This document shows positions 15,408-22,830 of a DNA stretch of 32,555 nucleotides, piece after piece. Below the pieces are notes generated by a model. That model was not told where the DNA came from, made no database searches, and saw only the letters and a program-made list of their open reading frames with translations. The stretch spans positions 1 to 32,555 of the forward strand of contig CAITIQ010000470.1 of the NCBI GenBank assembly GCA_903892415.1, given 5' to 3'. Numbering within the stretch: position 1 is the stretch's first letter; each line of letters begins with the position of its first letter. A program made the translations under genes and the position numbers. The stretch comes from an uncultured delta proteobacterium (GTDB lineage Bacteria; Myxococcota_A; Polyangia; Polyangiales; Polyangiaceae).

Positions 15408-16175
15408 ATGGGGCTCGCATCGATCTGGAAGTACTTGCCGTTCGCTCGTTGGTCGGTGCTGCGTATGGGGTTGGGCGCGCGCACGCTGTTCAAAGACTGG
15501 CAGGTGGGCGACGGGCGTGAGGCTGCGTTGGAGCGCTACGTCTTGGCCAACGCACGGCAAGGCAACCTCGACGAGGCGATCAACGCAGTGGATCGTTTTG
15601 CCTACGAAAAGAGCTTCCTCATCAACGTGGGCGATGAGAAGGGCGCCCTGCTCGACGCGGCGATCGCCCGCGCCAAACCGAAGCTGCTGCTCGAGCTCGG
15701 CACCTATTGCGGCTACTCAGCGCTGCGCACCATGCGGGCTGCGCCGAAAGACGCAAAGCTCGTCTCGATCGAGTTCAACGCCGACAACGCGGCGATCGCC
15801 CAGCGCATCCTCGAGCACGCCGGCGTGGCCGATCGAGTGACGATCGTGAACGGCACCTTGGGCGACGGAGGTAAGACCGTGGCAACACTCGAGCGCGAGC
15901 ACGGCTTCGGGCCGGGCAAGCTGGACTTCGCTTTCATCGATCACGCCAAGGAGGTGTACTTGCCCGACCTCCAGCTGATCTTGCGCGAGCGCTGGCTGCG
16001 CACCGGCGCGGTGGTGGTCGCCGACAACGTCAAGCTCCCCGGTGCGCCCGAGTACCATGCCTTCATGAAGGCGAACGAGGGCACGCTCTTCCGAACGCGC
16101 GAACATTCGACCCACGTCGAGTACCAGAGCCTGCTGCGCGACATCGTGCTCGAGTCGGACTACTTGGGCGACTGA
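15408..16175 (+). CDS. Catechol O-methyltransferase-like enzyme
   Basis: A 255-residue class I SAM methyltransferase closely resembling COMT. Seen in order: GDEKGALLD (76-84), SAM motif LELGTYCGYSA (95-105), acidic SIEFN (120-124), the metal/catalytic block IDHAKEVYLPD (177-187; Asp178 as Mg2+ ligand and Lys181 at the position of the catalytic Lys), and VADNVKLPGAPEY (204-216; Asp206 and Asn207 as further Mg2+ ligands). All residues needed for Mg2+-dependent O-methylation of a catechol appear present. The N-terminal 25 residues are hydrophobic and basic and may associate with membrane, like the long mammalian isoform. The ATG at 15408 was preferred to the much longer open frame from 15153, which runs antisense through corA. 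The substrate is unknown. Confidence 0.88.
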   Translation: MGLASIWKYLPFARWSVLRMGLGARTLFKDWQVGDGREAALERYVLANARQGNLDEAINAVDRFAYEKSFLINVGDEKGALLDAAIARAKPKLLLELGTYCGYSALRTMRAAPKDAKLVSIEFNADNAAIAQRILEHAGVADRVTIVNGTLGDGGKTVATLEREHGFGPGKLDFAFIDHAKEVYLPDLQLILRERWLRTGAVVVADNVKLPGAPEYHAFMKANEGTLFRTREHSTHVEYQSLLRDIVLESDYLGD

Positions 16176-16224
16176 GCAGCCCTTCCAGTCGGAACACGCG
16201 CACTCGCGTGGTAGAGTCCGCGCG

Positions 16225-17166
16225 ATGTGGGTCGACAAGCGGCGCTCCTGGATCGAACTCGTCATCCTGGGTGGCTTTGCGCTCCCTCACATCTGGATGC
16301 GGACGCTCACCGTCACCGCGATCGCCACGGTGGTCACCGTTCTGTACGAGGAGGTTCCGGCGCTCCACTACTCGCTCACGGTCGCGCCCTTCACCCTTGT
16401 CGGCTTGCCACTCGGTATCTTCCTCGGCTTCCGAAACAACACTGCGTACGACCGCTTTTGGGAGGCTCGCAAGCTCTGGGGCGCGCTCGTCAACACGTCG
16501 CGAAGCATCACTCGCCAAGCTCTCACCCTCATCCAGCCTCAGCTAGAACCGGGTGCCAAAACGCCTGAGCAAGTGCAAGAACTGCAGCTTCGCTTCGTCC
16601 ACCTCACGATCGGCTACGTTCATGCTCTTCGCCACCACCTGCGGGACACGGCCCCAGGCGACACGCTGAAGGAGCTTTTGCCAAGGGAGTCGTTCGAATC
16701 GCTGCGCGACGAGAGCAACGTGCCCCTCGCGATCCTGCAACGCATGGGCGAGACGGTTCGCCTCGCGTACGACCAAAAGTGGGTCCACCCCTTCCACGTC
16801 AACGTCCTCGAAGCGTCCCTAACGGCACTCACCGACATCCAAGGCGCGTGTGAGCGCATCAAGTCGACGCCCATCCCCTTCTCCTACACAGTGCTGATGC
16901 ATCGCATCGTGGCCTTCTACTGCGTGCTTTTGCCCTTCGGCCTGATGGACACCGTCCGCTGGGCCACGCCGGTGGTCGTGCTCGCGATCTCCTACTGCTT
17001 CTTCGGCCTCGACGCGATCGGCGACGAGATCGAGGACCCCTTCGGCGTCGACGTCAATGACCTGCCCCTCGACTCGATCTCGCGCAACATCGAGCGCAAC
17101 CTGCGAGCGCGCATCGGCGAGGAGATGCCCGAGCCTGTGATCCCACAGAAGGGCATCCTCACCTGA
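16225..17166 (+). CDS. Bestrophin-family ion channel
   Basis: A 313-residue bestrophin/UPF0187 (YneE-like) membrane protein. Recognised: the N-terminal helix, the block PFTLVGLPLGIFLGFRNNTAYDRFWEARKLWGAL where RNN..YDRFWE.R is the family hallmark, the middle soluble helical region with VPLAILQRMGE, the block PFSYTVLMHRI, and the C-terminal IGDEIEDPFGVDVNDLPLD. The proteins form pentameric anion or cation channels in the inner membrane. Length matches the family. It is 49 bp after the COMT-like gene on the same strand, with a small hairpin in the gap, and its end nearly touches the convergent lipoprotein gene (7 bp). Confidence 0.92.
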   Translation: MWVDKRRSWIELVILGGFALPHIWMRTLTVTAIATVVTVLYEEVPALHYSLTVAPFTLVGLPLGIFLGFRNNTAYDRFWEARKLWGALVNTSRSITRQALTLIQPQLEPGAKTPEQVQELQLRFVHLTIGYVHALRHHLRDTAPGDTLKELLPRESFESLRDESNVPLAILQRMGETVRLAYDQKWVHPFHVNVLEASLTALTDIQGACERIKSTPIPFSYTVLMHRIVAFYCVLLPFGLMDTVRWATPVVVLAISYCFFGLDAIGDEIEDPFGVDVNDLPLDSISRNIERNLRARIGEEMPEPVIPQKGILT

Positions 17167-17173
17167 CTGAGCA

Positions 17174-17593
17174 TCAGCGGACTCGCTCGATGTAGTACGC
17201 GTCGCTCCCGAGCAGCGAGAGGCGCTTCGGATCGGGGACGCCAACAACGAGCTCCCCACGCTCCTTGAAGCTTGGCTGAGCCACCGCGACAGCGAACACC
17301 TTGACGCTGACGCCGAGGTTCTGATCGCTGAGCAGCTCGTTCGGAAGACCGCCGGGGCCGAAGCCGACAATGCGCCCTCGCGGCACGGACGGGTCTCGCC
17401 CGGTGATCGTCAGCCAGCTGTCGTCGACGCGGACCCGACAGTCGGCAGCATCGCGCCAGCAACTGCGGTCGAGTTCACGGACGACGCCGACAAACTGGAC
17501 CTCGGGCCCCGCTGAGCCCGATGTGGAGCTCGACGTGCGAAGCGGCGATGCACAAGCAACGCCGAAGAGCGCGAGGAGGGGGACAAGCTTCAT
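17174..17593 (-). CDS. Small lipoprotein, unknown function
   Basis: A 139-residue predicted lipoprotein: MKLVPLLALFGVACASP gives lipidation at Cys14. A short Ser/Thr/Gly linker follows, then a beta-rich domain with VQFVGVVRELDRSCWRD and CRVRVDDSWLTITGRDPSVP, a pair of Cys that may form a disulfide, and VSVKVFAVAV. This could be a small OB- or SH3-like domain, but no family was recognised. The start at 17593 directly precedes the signal; the frame to 17806 overlaps the next gene antisense-like and is not supported. It lies 62 bp after the membrane-protein gene on the same strand. Confidence 0.7.
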   Translation of the reverse strand: MKLVPLLALFGVACASPLRTSSSTSGSAGPEVQFVGVVRELDRSCWRDAADCRVRVDDSWLTITGRDPSVPRGRIVGFGPGGLPNELLSDQNLGVSVKVFAVAVAQPSFKERGELVVGVPDPKRLSLLGSDAYYIERVR

Positions 17594-17655
17594 CTCGCCA
17601 TCGTATGACATACGCGCGCGATCGTTGGCAGCAGTCCGGCCGCTAGCGGGTGGCC

Positions 17656-18072
17656 TCATATGCTGGATCGGCGAACCCCACCTGCAGTCTTGAGCTCGAG
17701 CGCGACGATCATCCCAACGATCAGGCTCTCCCCGATGAAGTACGCGACGCCGAGCGCGGTGATATGCGCTCTGTGCGCTACGAGCATGGCCAAAGTCACA
17801 ACGCAATAAAGGCTGTTGGCGATCGCGATCACGGTCAACAGGATGGAGGCGCGAGCGGCGAGCTTGGGGAAGAGAGCAAAGCAGCCGAGCGAATAGAGCG
17901 CAAAGGCGCCTGCAACGTAGGCCAGTGGTCTGAGCACGAAGGCCGGCATGCCGAAGAGCGGTTCGAGCGGAGCGAGTAACAAGACCAAGAGCGCCCCCGT
18001 GAGCAACGCGCCGCAGCCGTCGAGCAGGAAGACCGAGCGAGGGTTGGAGGCAAGAAAACGCACGAAGGGCAT
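17656..18072 (-). CDS. Four-helix membrane protein, unknown
   Basis: A 138-residue integral membrane protein with four predicted helices (about 14-36, 43-68, 74-98, 106-126) and the short basic tail KTAGGVRRSSI. No enzymatic motif was seen; it resembles the general class of small DoxX-like or hypothetical 4-TM proteins. It is divergent from the putative T6SS effector gene (112 bp between starts). That position could suggest an immunity protein, but the topology is not what a periplasmic amidase would need, so I do not make that assignment. Confidence 0.7.
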   Translation of the reverse strand: MPFVRFLASNPRSVFLLDGCGALLTGALLVLLLAPLEPLFGMPAFVLRPLAYVAGAFALYSLGCFALFPKLAARASILLTVIAIANSLYCVVTLAMLVAHRAHITALGVAYFIGESLIVGMIVALELKTAGGVRRSSI

Positions 18073-18184
18073 AACAACGTTCCTCAGTCGCAGCGCGCGG
18101 GCACGCTATCCGAACGCCGCGGCGCGCCCAAGCTCCCGCGTCGATTGACGGACGAGCCGCGGGCGTGGTTCGCTCGCGCTCTCT

Positions 18185-19564
18185 ATGGCACCTCTACGTA
18201 GGGTCACGTGCACGCTCGTCAACCAGTCGGATGCGAGCCTGATCGCGACCGGCTCGACCCTCAACTACAAGGTCGCCACCGGCGACCTCGTGGGCTCGAT
18301 GCCGGTGCCGGTCGAGGCGGGGGCCGCGGGGATGTTCACCCTCGCGCAAACGTCGGGGGCCACGGTCGGGCCGGCGGGCTGGGCCTGTTACGAGCGGGCC
18401 AATGAGGTGGTCTTCCAGATCGGCTTTGGAGAGCCCTCTCGCGGCGCCGAGGCCTTCACCATCGGGTTCAATTACCTGAGCAAAGCCGGGCAAGCCTCCG
18501 GCGTGGTGAAGTTCGCCAATGCGGCGGGCCCGATCGACCCGGCCAAGGTCGCTGAGGAGCTCGATTTGCGTGTGGAGTATCACCTGGGCTGGAAGGCGGC
18601 GGCCAACCCGGGCGTGCCTCCCGAGCCGAAAGGCCAGGCCACACAAAGCGTCGGCGGGCAGCCAGGCGGAACCTCCAGCGCAACGATTCCGCCGTACATC
18701 GCTCGCTGGAATCAGAACAACATCAGCCCGGCTCGCAAGAAGGTGCTAGCGGCGATCGAAGACACCTACCCGATGTTGTGGCTCCCGGTCGGCGGGGACC
18801 CGGTGGCCGTCGCAGCGAAGAACGGCGGTGGGACGTACAAGAAGCAAGGGGCGTGGAACCCGAAGAACGGCACCACCTGCACCTCCTCCTGCCCCAACGT
18901 TGGCGGCAAAGTCTCGCCCAAGACCTCAAACAGCTGGACCTTCGCGGCGAACGCAGTAGGCCGTAACGCTTGGATCAAGTGGGGCAGCGGGCCGATGATG
19001 CCCAGCGTGGGCGACGTTTACCTGCTCTATTGCGATGAATATGTTCGGCCGCTTCCGCCAAAACCAAAGGATCCGCCGATAACGCAACCCAAGGCCGAGA
19101 AGGACAAACCCGCGCCCAAGCGCATCCCCGATCCGCTGTGGGACGCTTGGTATGCCGACAGCACCAAGAAGAGCCCGCATCTGCGGCACGTCGGCATCTT
19201 CGTCGAGGTCCCCACCAATGACTCCGAAGCCTTCATCACCGCCGACGGCGGGCAGTCCTTCGGCGGCACGCAAGCGGCGCACTTGGTCAAGCGCAAGTTC
19301 CTGCGTCGCAAGCCCGGACCGAGCAACGCTACCTACCAAGCCGACTGGGACAAGCAAGCCACGGCGAAGAACCCGTACGCGCCGCTGCCAGACATCGACT
19401 GTTTGTACTTGAGCGGCGAAGCGGAGACCGAGCCGGGCAACCGTTTGCTCGGCTGGATCGACATCGACGTACTCGCGCAACAGAAGCTCGTGAACCCTTT
19501 CGTCGAGGCCATCGACGAGGCGCTGTACCAAGCGCTCGGCGTGCGCATCGACAGCATGCGCTGA
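18185..19564 (+). CDS. Putative T6SS effector: Cys-His-Asp peptidoglycan hydrolase with beta-rich N-terminal domain
   Basis: A 459-residue protein without signal peptide. Residues 5-137 form a Gly/Ser-rich beta-sandwich-like domain (VTCTLVNQSDASL, GWACYERANEVVFQIGFGEP, VEYHLGWK) reminiscent of aegerolysin-like lipid-binding folds, which is a weak resemblance. After a Pro/Gly linker, residues 170-459 look like an NlpC/P60- or CHAP-type papain-fold amidase: a Cys in TTCTSSCPNVGG (Cys232 or Cys236), SVGDVYLLY (274-282, the usual strand after it), His335 in RHVGIFV, and Asp354 in TADGGQSFGG. Lack of a secretion signal and convergence on a vgrG-PAAR operon make it a candidate T6SS cargo acting on peptidoglycan. 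No immunity gene is obvious nearby. It could instead be a non-secreted hydrolase. Confidence 0.65.
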   Translation: MAPLRRVTCTLVNQSDASLIATGSTLNYKVATGDLVGSMPVPVEAGAAGMFTLAQTSGATVGPAGWACYERANEVVFQIGFGEPSRGAEAFTIGFNYLSKAGQASGVVKFANAAGPIDPAKVAEELDLRVEYHLGWKAAANPGVPPEPKGQATQSVGGQPGGTSSATIPPYIARWNQNNISPARKKVLAAIEDTYPMLWLPVGGDPVAVAAKNGGGTYKKQGAWNPKNGTTCTSSCPNVGGKVSPKTSNSWTFAANAVGRNAWIKWGSGPMMPSVGDVYLLYCDEYVRPLPPKPKDPPITQPKAEKDKPAPKRIPDPLWDAWYADSTKKSPHLRHVGIFVEVPTNDSEAFITADGGQSFGGTQAAHLVKRKFLRRKPGPSNATYQADWDKQATAKNPYAPLPDIDCLYLSGEAETEPGNRLLGWIDIDVLAQQKLVNPFVEAIDEALYQALGVRIDSMR

Positions 19565-19608
19565 CGCGCCGCTCACGAAGACGAGCCGTGAGCCGGCCGT
19601 GGCGTCAG
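19561..19608. terminator. Nested hairpin between convergent effector and DUF2169 genes
   Basis: An outer stem pairs CTGACGC (19561-19567) with GCGTCAG (19602-19608), and an inner stem pairs GCTCACG (19571-19577) with CGTGAGC (19587-19593), extendable by three GC pairs across one bulge. The two TGA stop codons (19562-19564 plus strand, 19605-19607 minus strand) sit opposite each other in the outer stem. A bidirectional terminator is the simplest reading. Confidence 0.6.
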
Positions 19609-21452
19609 CCGAGCACGCGCGCCAAAGCGACGATGCGCAGGGCGGTGGGCTGGCTCTCGGCTTGGTCAACGGCAGCGTGAACTTGCGCCAACGCCCGCAC
19701 CACGAACGACGAAAACAGCGGTAGTCGGGCGCGCTGCCGCGCTGGCAGATAACAAGGAATCGCCTTGCGCCAAGCCCCTTCGGCCGGGACGAAGCGCGCC
19801 ACAAGCTGGGCTTCTCCGAGCGCCTGGACCTCGCGCAAACGACTCTGCTCCAGGCAGAAGCGACGCACGAGCTCCGGCCCGGGGTGGCGCTGTTCAAGCA
19901 AGGCCGCACTCAGCCGCTCGACCTGGACGCTCAGCGCCGAATCAGGCTGCCACGGGTTCTCGAGCGCAGCTTTGGCCTCGGTCAGCGCGCGTTCGAGCAG
20001 CGCTTCTTTGCGCGCGGTTTGCGCATGATGCAGCAGGCCGGCGAGCTCCTCCCGCGGCTTCAGCTCGAGCTTCAGCTCGCCCCGCAACGCCACGACGCGA
20101 CCGCGCGCGCCCGCTTCACTGAGCGCGTCGAACTCGGTTAGGTCGGCCTTTGCGAGCTGCGCCATAACGCCGAGCGGGCTGGCGGCACCCTCCCCTTCGG
20201 CCGCGCGCTCAGCGACGTTATCGCTCTTGCGCACGTAGCCACGTCGGGGCTGGGAGGTCGTAAGGCGAAGCCCCAGGCTCGCGGCGTCGGGCTCGACGAA
20301 CAGCTCCTCGAGCTGTTCGCCGGCCGCAGCAGACTCGGCACGACGACGCAGCCCGGCGCGTGACGCCGCGCGCACCGGCTGCGGATCGGCCGCCTCGTTG
20401 GAGGCCTCGACAGCGCTCGCAGGCCGCACTCCGAGCCCTGCGGAGCTGACCGCGACCACGGCGGCCGGGCGTTCAAGCGGTCGAGCTTGGAAGCTCGCTT
20501 GTTGCGGGATCGCCGCTTGCGGCGCCTGCGCGACGGGCATCGGCGCGGCTTGTGGAATCGGCGCGGCTTGTGGAATCGGCGCGGCTTGTGGAATCGGCGC
20601 GGCAGGCGGCGGGCGCACGCTGGCTGGCCGCGGCTCGAGCACAGCAACCGCCGGCAAGCTGCGCGTCACCCCCGGCCGCGCCGGCGCAACCGGCGGCAGC
20701 GGCGCCGCTGCGCCGAAAGGAACGCCGCGTGCCGAAGGACTACGCGCTTCTACGGTTGGCGCCTCAGTACGCGCAGGCGCCGAAGGGGCCGATGAAGGTG
20801 ACCCGGCGAAGGGCAACGGTGCTGGCGCAGGTGCGCCGAGCATAGGGCTGGTTTGATCGCTATCGACCGGACCCCGATCGACAGTGAGCAAGAAGCGCCG
20901 CGAGCGATCGCTGAAGTCCACGGCGGCGCGAAAGGTGAGCGTCGCGCGCGCCTGCGCTGGATCGACCACCAGCGTATCGGCAGCGAGCCGCACGCGCTCG
21001 GTGCGCTCGCCCATGATCAAGAGCTCCGGCCGCACGCCCGGGAGCCGCGTTCGAAGTACGGCGTCCGCGCGTGAGAGTTCGATCAAAGCGCCCGGATCGA
21101 TCACCGCCGTCGGCAAGGCGCCGGAGAGCGCGTCCCCTGCACGCAGCGCGCCCCCAACGTTGACGGAAGTAAGCCTAGGCGCGCCAGGCGCTTGCAGTAC
21201 GACGAGCTCCGCCTGGGAACGCAGCGCGATCACATCGGCCGGGATCACCCCCGACGGTGTTTGCAGCTCACGACTGGTCAACGCCTCCGAGTCGCTCGCG
21301 AGCACCGCCTCGACGCTGCGGAGCTCGTAGCTGATCTTGCACACCACGGTCAGCTGAGCGACCCCGCGTGCATCGGTCCACACCAGCGTTGCGTGCGGAA
21401 AGGGACAGGTGGAGCGCAGCTCCACCTTGGCCGAAGGAGGTACGCTGATCAT
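19605..21452 (-). CDS. DUF2169-type T6SS adaptor with Pro/Ala-rich linker
   Basis: A 615-residue protein. Residues 1-200 match DUF2169 in character: ELRSTCPFPHATLVWTDARG, LTVVCKISYELR, then DVIALRSQAELVV and a later ATLTFRAAVDFSDRSRRFLL. DUF2169 proteins are cytosolic adaptors that load PAAR-type effectors onto VgrG. A Pro/Ala linker of about 130 residues follows, with three exact copies of a hexapeptide unit (AAPIPQ), then a helical C-terminal domain (about 380-615) with RKSDNVAERAAEGE, KEALLERALTEAKAALENPW and LVRRFCLEQSRLREVQ. Its start overlaps the PAAR gene stop by 1 bp, so the two are coupled. It is last in the operon. The DUF2169 part is shorter than in the proteins I know, so its boundary is uncertain. 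Confidence 0.75.
   Translation of the reverse strand: MISVPPSAKVELRSTCPFPHATLVWTDARGVAQLTVVCKISYELRSVEAVLASDSEALTSRELQTPSGVIPADVIALRSQAELVVLQAPGAPRLTSVNVGGALRAGDALSGALPTAVIDPGALIELSRADAVLRTRLPGVRPELLIMGERTERVRLAADTLVVDPAQARATLTFRAAVDFSDRSRRFLLTVDRGPVDSDQTSPMLGAPAPAPLPFAGSPSSAPSAPARTEAPTVEARSPSARGVPFGAAAPLPPVAPARPGVTRSLPAVAVLEPRPASVRPPPAAPIPQAAPIPQAAPIPQAAPMPVAQAPQAAIPQQASFQARPLERPAAVVAVSSAGLGVRPASAVEASNEAADPQPVRAASRAGLRRRAESAAAGEQLEELFVEPDAASLGLRLTTSQPRRGYVRKSDNVAERAAEGEGAASPLGVMAQLAKADLTEFDALSEAGARGRVVALRGELKLELKPREELAGLLHHAQTARKEALLERALTEAKAALENPWQPDSALSVQVERLSAALLEQRHPGPELVRRFCLEQSRLREVQALGEAQLVARFVPAEGAWRKAIPCYLPARQRARLPLFSSFVVRALAQVHAAVDQAESQPTALRIVALARVLG
20541..20594 (-). repeat. 18-bp tandem repeat, three exact units
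   Basis: CGGCGCGGCTTGTGGAAT occurs three times in a row (20541, 20559, 20577), with a partial fourth unit after. In the minus-strand reading it encodes the APIPQA hexapeptide in the linker of the DUF2169 protein. Exact identity of the units suggests recent slippage, so the number of units may vary between strains. Confidence 0.9.
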
Positions 21453-22402
21453 CAGGGGGCCCCGAGGCGCCAGCCGCTGCGTGCGACCCAGTCAGCGAGC
21501 CGAGCTCCTGAGCCAAACGCTCGCACACCGAGATCGGCAACGTCGGTTGGGCTCGGTGCGTTGCGAAAACCCTTGCGCACGGAGCCCAACAGGTTCCCGA
21601 CGAGACCCGATGACATACCGCCGGGAAGGCCGGCTGCGCGGAGCCCCGCCGTTGCTAGGTCAAAACCAGCCAGGGCACCCGCTGGCCCCGGGCTTTGGTG
21701 CCAGCGTTGCGCGGCCCTTGTTCGAGTCTCGGCGACCCCACGCCAGATCGACTGCCCTTCCGCAAACGCACGGCCTTGTATAAACGCCCGCCAGCCGCCG
21801 GCAAAGGGACCGCCGAAGCTCGTGACCCACCAGAGCACGTTGTAGGCAAGCCCGTTGCGATCATTCGACACATCGACCCCAGCCAAGGTCGCCGGCTCAC
21901 CGCCGATGAACGTTGTCTCGAGGCCCTCGTCGATGGTGCCACCGCAGCTTGTCTTGTCCCCGACGCGAGAGGCGTGTTCGCGCTCGATGAACACGCTGTC
22001 ACTGCCTTGCGCGACGAAGTTCCCCGAGTGGCAGTCCACTCGGCACCGTGGGTGCGCAAGCGCAGCCTTAGGAGCGTGCGGGCCCGTGAAGACGGTTTCT
22101 GCGCCGGTGATGATGTGCCCGGTGATGTCGCGACTGCTGGCCCGCAACCAGCCGCCAATCATCAGACCGGTTCCGGCTCCGCTGAGGATGGTTCCGACCG
22201 AAGCGAGAAGCGTGGTCAAACCGGTAAACGCGGTCGTCCCCGTCACCACCAAGCCAAACGGTAGAGCGACGGCGACGGTGGGTGCTGCGAAGACCACCGC
22301 CGCGCCCGCGATCACAGCCCCAACGATGGCCCCACCAATCGCCCGACCATCCGGCCGATGCCCAATGCCATCCCCGACGCGCGCAGCTCGTTCGAGGCTC
22401 AT
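21452..22402 (-). CDS. prePAAR/PAAR T6SS spike-tip protein with transmembrane region
   Basis: A 316-residue protein. Residues 6-15 read AARVGDGIGH, an exact match to the prePAAR motif AARxxDxxxH, which completes the PAAR fold. Residues 21-85 are a hydrophobic Gly/Ala-rich region with two or three transmembrane helices. Residues about 93-172 are the PAAR domain (GHIITGAETVFTG, AHPRCRVDCHSG, SRVGDKTSCGG, ETTFIGG) with several Cys/His as zinc ligands. This N-terminal layout is that of Eag-dependent T6SS effectors. The C-terminal 145 residues (RNGLAYNVLWWVTS, then RGVAETRTRAAQRWHQ) match no toxin I recognise, so they are either a new short toxin or only a connector. It overlaps eag by 4 bp and has GGAGG 7 nt before its ATG. 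Confidence 0.85.
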   Translation of the reverse strand: MSLERAARVGDGIGHRPDGRAIGGAIVGAVIAGAAVVFAAPTVAVALPFGLVVTGTTAFTGLTTLLASVGTILSGAGTGLMIGGWLRASSRDITGHIITGAETVFTGPHAPKAALAHPRCRVDCHSGNFVAQGSDSVFIEREHASRVGDKTSCGGTIDEGLETTFIGGEPATLAGVDVSNDRNGLAYNVLWWVTSFGGPFAGGWRAFIQGRAFAEGQSIWRGVAETRTRAAQRWHQSPGPAGALAGFDLATAGLRAAGLPGGMSSGLVGNLLGSVRKGFRNAPSPTDVADLGVRAFGSGARLADWVARSGWRLGAP

Positions 22403-22830
22403 TGCGCGACCTCCAGCGAATCGAGCACGCCATCAATCACGGCCGCCGCACGAGCGGCGCTGCGCGGACGCGACGCTGCGGTGAAGATCACGACCTGCTC
22501 GCCGAGCACCACGAAGGCGTGGTGATTGTGGACCACGCCCTGCTCATGCGCCCAACGGTGTTTCACTTGGATCACCTCGCAGCCGGCGACCTCGCCTTCT
22601 TCGCGACCGATCACCTCTCCGGCACCGACGGCCTGCTCCACCTCGGCGATCGAGTCGAGCACGAGCTGCGCGAGCGGCTTGGCCGCATCCCGCGGCTGTC
22701 GCGTGATGGTCAGACTAAGCCGATCGTCAGGTTGGTCGTTCCACTCGATCAGCTGCACCGAGCGATCGACGAACGGCGCGGGTAGCTGGAAGGAGGCCTC
22801 TTGCATGTGGAAGGTCTTGCTCTCACTCAT
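22399..22830 (-). CDS. Eag-type T6SS effector chaperone (DUF1795/DcrB-like)
   Basis: A 143-residue cytosolic protein of the DUF1795/DcrB fold: the opening FHMQEASFQLPAPFVDRSVQ, then DDRLSLTITRQP, a middle helix, VKHRWAHEQGVVHNHHAFVV and the final helix ARAAAVIDGVLDSLEV. Eag chaperones bind the prePAAR motif and shield the transmembrane helices of PAAR effectors until VgrG loading. The gene sits immediately upstream of exactly such a prePAAR protein and overlaps both neighbours by 4 bp. A strong AGGAGG lies 6 nt before the ATG. The assignment rests on the family look together with the diagnostic neighbour. Confidence 0.82.
   Translation of the reverse strand: MSESKTFHMQEASFQLPAPFVDRSVQLIEWNDQPDDRLSLTITRQPRDAAKPLAQLVLDSIAEVEQAVGAGEVIGREEGEVAGCEVIQVKHRWAHEQGVVHNHHAFVVLGEQVVIFTAASRPRSAARAAAVIDGVLDSLEVAQ

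Noticed and set aside
16195..16210. CACGCG-CACT-CGCGTG hairpin as terminator between the COMT-like and bestrophin genes
   Set aside because: No T tract follows and the two genes are in the same direction with a 49-bp gap, so it may equally be chance or an attenuator-like structure.
17656..18072. Four-helix membrane protein as immunity protein for the putative hydrolase
   Set aside because: Divergent rather than co-transcribed, and its topology leaves little periplasmic mass to bind an amidase.
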